A stretch of DNA of 35,278 bases from Methanobacteriota archaeon (lineage in GTDB: Archaea; Thermoplasmatota; DTKX01; VGTL01), in the NCBI GenBank assembly GCA_016874675.1, contig VGTL01000024.1, positions 1 through 35,278 on the forward strand, given 5' to 3'. The notes below the pieces were generated by a model, which made no database searches, was not told the origin of the DNA, and worked only from the letters and a program-made list of their open reading frames with translations. The position numbers were made by a program, and so were the translations under genes. This document shows positions 32,528-35,278 of this stretch, in pieces (the stretch's first letter is position 1; every line of letters begins with the position of its first letter).

Positions 32528-33430
32528 ATGTCAATGGCAAGACCGAGGAAAATCGGCGAAAAACAGGGCAACTCACCTCTCAATCCTATCGCTATTCATA
32601 TCAAGAAAGCCCTCAATGCATTCAATGACCATATGATGGGAGAAAAGAAAAGCCGGTATACTATCAAGCAATACTTGATTATTACCAGGCTATTTTTTAA
32701 TTGGATCAATAAGAGGCCTGAGGACATCACCCCAGAGGATCTTGAAATGTATCGACGATATCTCTCGGTGTCGAAATCGTATTCTAAAAACAGCCTCTTT
32801 CTCACTACAATAGCGCTTCATTCATTCTTTCGATTCTTAAAATCCAATGTTTCGGATGCGATGAAGCCCCCCCGGCGGGGCAAACCAATTCCTAAATACC
32901 TTTCGGAAGATGAGATGAAATCCCTTATTAACGTGGCGAAAGAAAAAGCCGAAGACCTGGCCCTCGTCCTGACTCTAGGCTATTCCGGTCTGCGTGTGGG
33001 GGAGCTATGCGCGTTGGATGTGGACGATATTGACTTTTCCGACGGGATTATCAATGTCAGGTCCGGCAAGGGAGACAAAGGGCGCATAGCTCTCATCGAA
33101 GAAAAGACCGTCAGAGCCCTGAAGGATTACCTCGACGCAAGAAAGGCCACCACGGGGCCTTTGTTCCTTTCGAGCCACCGTCAGAGAATAAATGAAAGGA
33201 CGGTTCAGCGCATCATCAAACGATATTCCGTGAGGGCCGGGATAACCAAGCAGGTTACGCCCCACGTGCTCAGGCACACCTTCGCGACCACCCTTCTCAA
33301 ACAGGGCGCCGACATCCGCATAATCCAGCAGCTCCTGGGCCACGCCTCCGTGGCCACGACGCAGATATACACCCACCTGGACGACCGGGCCCTGAAGGAC
33401 GCCTACCGGAGGGCCAAGCCCAAGTATTGA
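32528..33430 (+). CDS. xerA: Tyrosine recombinase XerA
   Basis: Site-specific recombinase that resolves chromosome dimers at dif; in archaea one XerA does the job of XerC and XerD. The 300-residue protein has an N-terminal SAM-like arm-binding domain (about 20-110) and a catalytic domain with the full set Arg156 (SGLRVGEL), Lys181 (SGKGDKGR), His246 and Arg249 (HVLRHTF), His272 (LLGHASV) and Tyr281 (QIYTHL). ATG 32528 is chosen; GTG 32525 and ATG 32534 are nearby alternatives. Composition is AT-rich in the first two thirds and host-like at the 3' end, an odd gradient. Its position against a dif-like palindrome supports XerA over a phage integrase. Confidence 0.92.
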   Translation: MSMARPRKIGEKQGNSPLNPIAIHIKKALNAFNDHMMGEKKSRYTIKQYLIITRLFFNWINKRPEDITPEDLEMYRRYLSVSKSYSKNSLFLTTIALHSFFRFLKSNVSDAMKPPRRGKPIPKYLSEDEMKSLINVAKEKAEDLALVLTLGYSGLRVGELCALDVDDIDFSDGIINVRSGKGDKGRIALIEEKTVRALKDYLDARKATTGPLFLSSHRQRINERTVQRIIKRYSVRAGITKQVTPHVLRHTFATTLLKQGADIRIIQQLLGHASVATTQIYTHLDDRALKDAYRRAKPKY

Positions 33431-33668
33431 GCCTGCATTGAAAAATTAAACATGGCCGCGTGCGGGCTTTAGAAGATAAACGGTCGGGCGTTATTTCACC
33501 GGAATTGGTATTTCAATATATTAATCATTATTATCTAATATATATTATTTAATCCAGATTAATAAATCCTATGTGAATAGAAATGACTGATCCGAATTAC
33601 GGAATAGGCCAACGCGGAATCGGCGCCCAGTCAAAAGGCTGAATAGCCGGCGGGCCGTTCGGGTCCCG
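33431..33668. promoter_or_regulatory. AT-rich spacer and promoter before the OB-fold gene
   Basis: The 238-nt spacer holds an AT-rich patch (33500-33580) with a TATA-like TTAATAAATCC (33559-33569), predicting transcription from about 33590. An ATG at 33583 opens a 19-codon reading frame (MTDPNYGIGQRGIGAQSKG) ending at 33642, out of frame with the following gene. It may be a leader peptide or chance. No second dif-like palindrome is seen here. Confidence 0.4.
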
Positions 33669-34442
33669 GTGGACGAAAGGGACGCCGGAACCAGGACCCG
33701 GCTTTCGGAGCTCCTGGGGGAAAATGCCCTCCGGGAGAGGATGGCGGCGCTCCGGAGGGAGACCGGGGGCCTGCTGGACGACGGGGCCCTGCTGGCCCTC
33801 CTGGCCGACGAGCACGGCCTCGCCGCAACGCCCTTCACCCCCCTTGCCCGGCTCGACCCGTCCCGGCCGGTCTTCTGCGAGTGCACGGTGACCGGGATAG
33901 AGCCACATCGCGAGTTTAGGGGCCGGGACCGGACGGGCCGCCTTCGCAGGCTCCGGGTGTCCGACGACTCCGGTTCGATGGTGCTCACCCTCTGGGATGA
34001 AGAAACGAGCCTGGTGGAGCAGCTGGGCCTCGTGCCCGGCACAAGGATAAGGGTCCTCGCGGCGACGTTGCGGGACACCCGCTACGGCCGGGAGATACAT
34101 GTCGGCAGGTCCGGCTACATAATGAACGAGGGCCCACCGCCTGAGGAAGGCCCCTCCACGCCACGGGACGTAGGCCAGCTTGGGGAAGCGAAGGGCCGGG
34201 CGGACGTCCACGGGGTGGTGCTCCGCCTCGAGACCTCCGGGAGGGGACGGCAGAAGACCACCACACTGCGGCTCTTCGATGGCACGGGGGAGGTAGATGT
34301 GATCGTCCCGCACGGACAGCTCCAGCCGCCGGAGGGCCTCGCGCCGGGCGCCGAGGTCGTCATCCTCAACGCCCGCATCGAGCGCAGTCGAGGCCCGGCC
34401 GTTCTCGTTTGCGACGCCCGTTCCGGACTGAAGAATGCCTAG
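33669..34442 (+). CDS. OB-fold nucleic-acid-binding protein (RPA-like)
   Basis: A 257-residue cytoplasmic protein. A helical start (LSELLGENALRERMAALRRETG) leads to two OB-fold segments. The first (about 68-155) runs FCECTVTGIEPHREFRGRDRTGRLRRLRVSDDSGSMVLTLWDEE, the pattern of archaeal replication protein A/RPA-associated OB domains. The second (about 175-250) has ADVHGVVLRLE and TLRLFDGTGEVDVIVP. I see no zinc-finger cysteines. It would bind single-stranded DNA or RNA. The start is GTG 33669, the first start codon in this frame, since the open frame back to 33591 has none. It may be truncated or its true N-terminus may lie in another frame. It lies after xerA; no link is proven. Confidence 0.8.
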   Translation: MDERDAGTRTRLSELLGENALRERMAALRRETGGLLDDGALLALLADEHGLAATPFTPLARLDPSRPVFCECTVTGIEPHREFRGRDRTGRLRRLRVSDDSGSMVLTLWDEETSLVEQLGLVPGTRIRVLAATLRDTRYGREIHVGRSGYIMNEGPPPEEGPSTPRDVGQLGEAKGRADVHGVVLRLETSGRGRQKTTTLRLFDGTGEVDVIVPHGQLQPPEGLAPGAEVVILNARIERSRGPAVLVCDARSGLKNA

Positions 34443-34462
34443 CCCTCGGGACGCGAAACCGA

Positions 34463-34477
34463 AAATACTTAATAACG
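34463..34477 (+). promoter_or_regulatory. TATA-like element for the propeller gene at the window end
   Basis: AAATACTTAATAAC is centred about 47 nt before the TTG at 34517, leaving a leader of about 20 nt that contains GGGGGT. Confidence 0.45.
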
Positions 34478-34516
34478 GAAATCCCATGGTGACCGGAGAC
34501 AGTCGGGGGTAATGGG

Positions 34517-35278
34517 TTGCCGGCGGAACCGACGGTTCTGAGCCAGGAGATAGAAGGGGCCGTCCTTGTATACGAAAACAACCTCGGCCGACCCGGCAAG
34601 AGGCTCCGATCTTCCGTGGACCTCGCATATAATTATATTTGCCTTGAAGGCGACGACAACCTCTACTGCCTCAACTCCGGCGGGAAGATACTCTGGAAGT
34701 ACCAGATACCCGGCGGCATCTTCGATTTCAAGACCTCCATAGAAGGCAAGTTCGTGGCGGTGGCCTCCAAGAGCGGTGGCATGTTCTACATAGACAACAC
34801 CGGAAAGCTCCTCTGGAGCTACTCGCTGGGCAGGGCCATACCCAACCACGAGGTCTCCCCGGACGGCTCCACGGTGGTGGCCACCACCATACCGCCCAGC
34901 GGCAAGGGCAACACACTCTGCATCCTGACCAAGGCCGGGCAGGTCCTGAGGCACCTGTCCATCCCCTACGAGGTGCTGTCCTTGGCGCTCTCGTTCGACG
35001 GGAGCGTGATAATCACCGGCGACCTGAACCAGAACATCGCCCAGTACACAAAGACGGGGGACCGCCAGTGGATATACAGCATCCGGGCGCCGGTCCACGA
35101 GGTCATAATATCCCAAAGCGGGCTGCTCATCTTCGCCCTGACCTCCGAGATCATATCCATAAGCCCCTCGGGCACGGAGCGGTGGCGCATACGCATCCCG
35201 GAGGGCCCCCTGTCTCTGGTCCGGATGAGCCACGACGGCTCGGTCAACATAGGGTGCGGCTCGGGCACGGTCATCCGC
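34517..35278 (+). CDS. PQQ/WD40-like beta-propeller protein (3' end outside window)
   Basis: Open for 254 codons to the window edge, so the C-terminus is missing. The start is a TTG at 34517 with GGGGGTAA upstream; the ATG at 34512 is out of frame and stops at once. There is no signal peptide, so it is probably cytoplasmic. The blades repeat a pattern: NYICLEGDDNLYCLNSGGKILWKYQIPGG-like, then VSPDGSTVVATT, SFDGSVIITGDLNQNIAQYTKTGDRQWIYSI and SPSGTERWRIRI. GDxNLYCL/GKxLW signatures are those of PQQ-like quinoprotein propellers, here likely non-enzymatic protein-interaction repeats. In archaea such proteins often lie with Ser/Thr-kinase or ATPase genes. The rest of the gene would help decide. 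Confidence 0.75.
   Translation, partial: MPAEPTVLSQEIEGAVLVYENNLGRPGKRLRSSVDLAYNYICLEGDDNLYCLNSGGKILWKYQIPGGIFDFKTSIEGKFVAVASKSGGMFYIDNTGKLLWSYSLGRAIPNHEVSPDGSTVVATTIPPSGKGNTLCILTKAGQVLRHLSIPYEVLSLALSFDGSVIITGDLNQNIAQYTKTGDRQWIYSIRAPVHEVIISQSGLLIFALTSEIISISPSGTERWRIRIPEGPLSLVRMSHDGSVNIGCGSGTVIR

Noticed and set aside
32318-32576. Short minus-strand frames of 63-70 codons before xerA
   Set aside because: No ribosome binding site or family similarity; they run across the dif-like palindrome and the xerA start.
32528-33430. Phage- or plasmid-type integrase
   Set aside because: Size, complete XerA-type catalytic set and the adjacent dif-like site favour the chromosomal recombinase, though the AT-rich 5' part leaves some doubt.

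Overview
This GC-rich window comes from an archaeon, most likely a high-GC member of the Thermoplasmatota; the phylum is inference. The archaeal signs are direct: Pus10, ribosomal protein L21e, RNA polymerase Rpo4 and DUF655 in one run, an archaeal-type triosephosphate isomerase, a tetraether-lipid synthase (Tes), XerA, a PGF-CTERM sorting signal, and many TATA boxes about 25-30 nt ahead of start codons, as in leaderless transcripts. The bacterial-type GAPDH, System I cytochrome c maturation and many PKD/Ig-like surface proteins fit Thermoplasmatota.

Layout. 1-876: 5' part of a secreted propeller glycoside-hydrolase-like gene (-). 1021-3432: triosephosphate isomerase and a lipoprotein (+) facing GAPDH (-) across a long inverted repeat. 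3489-4844: membrane protein with TerB/EF-hand-like repeats and a zinc ribbon (-). 5088-7473: information-processing operon pus10-rpl21e-rpo4-DUF655 (+). 7582-9967: two tandem CorA-like membrane proteins lacking the GMN motif (+). 10167-10796: small secreted anchored protein (-). 10937-12259: glutamine synthetase (+). 12339-17181: complete and partly overlapping ccmF-A-B-C-D-E operon (+), including a 51-codon ccmD. 17244-20656: two exported single-CxxCH proteins, the second ending in a four-helix ferric-reductase-like b-heme domain. 20708-21061: small Arg-rich protein. 21268-22823: larB and a coiled-coil protein (-). 23088-29399: two very large surface proteins, converging. 29689-31284: tes. 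31300-32520: AT-rich island with a LAGLIDADG endonuclease gene. 32492-32519: candidate chromosomal dif site directly before xerA (32528-33430). 33669-35278: OB-fold protein and a truncated propeller protein.

How the parts relate. The ccm operon attaches haem to CxxCH proteins outside the membrane, and the two genes just downstream are plausible clients: one could pass electrons from two membrane b haems to an external c haem. The CcmE ends in a Cys-x3-Tyr motif and there is no ccmH in the operon, matching the variant archaeal System I. The dif/xerA pair would resolve chromosome dimers and suggests that this end of the window may lie near a replication terminus.

The most unusual items are the dif-like palindrome with the adjoining AT-rich island, the c/b-haem fusion protein, and a family of intergenic repeats (GGCAGCAA and GGCGCAAG units, usually in inverted arms) found between both convergent and divergent genes. 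No rRNA, tRNA or CRISPR array was found.
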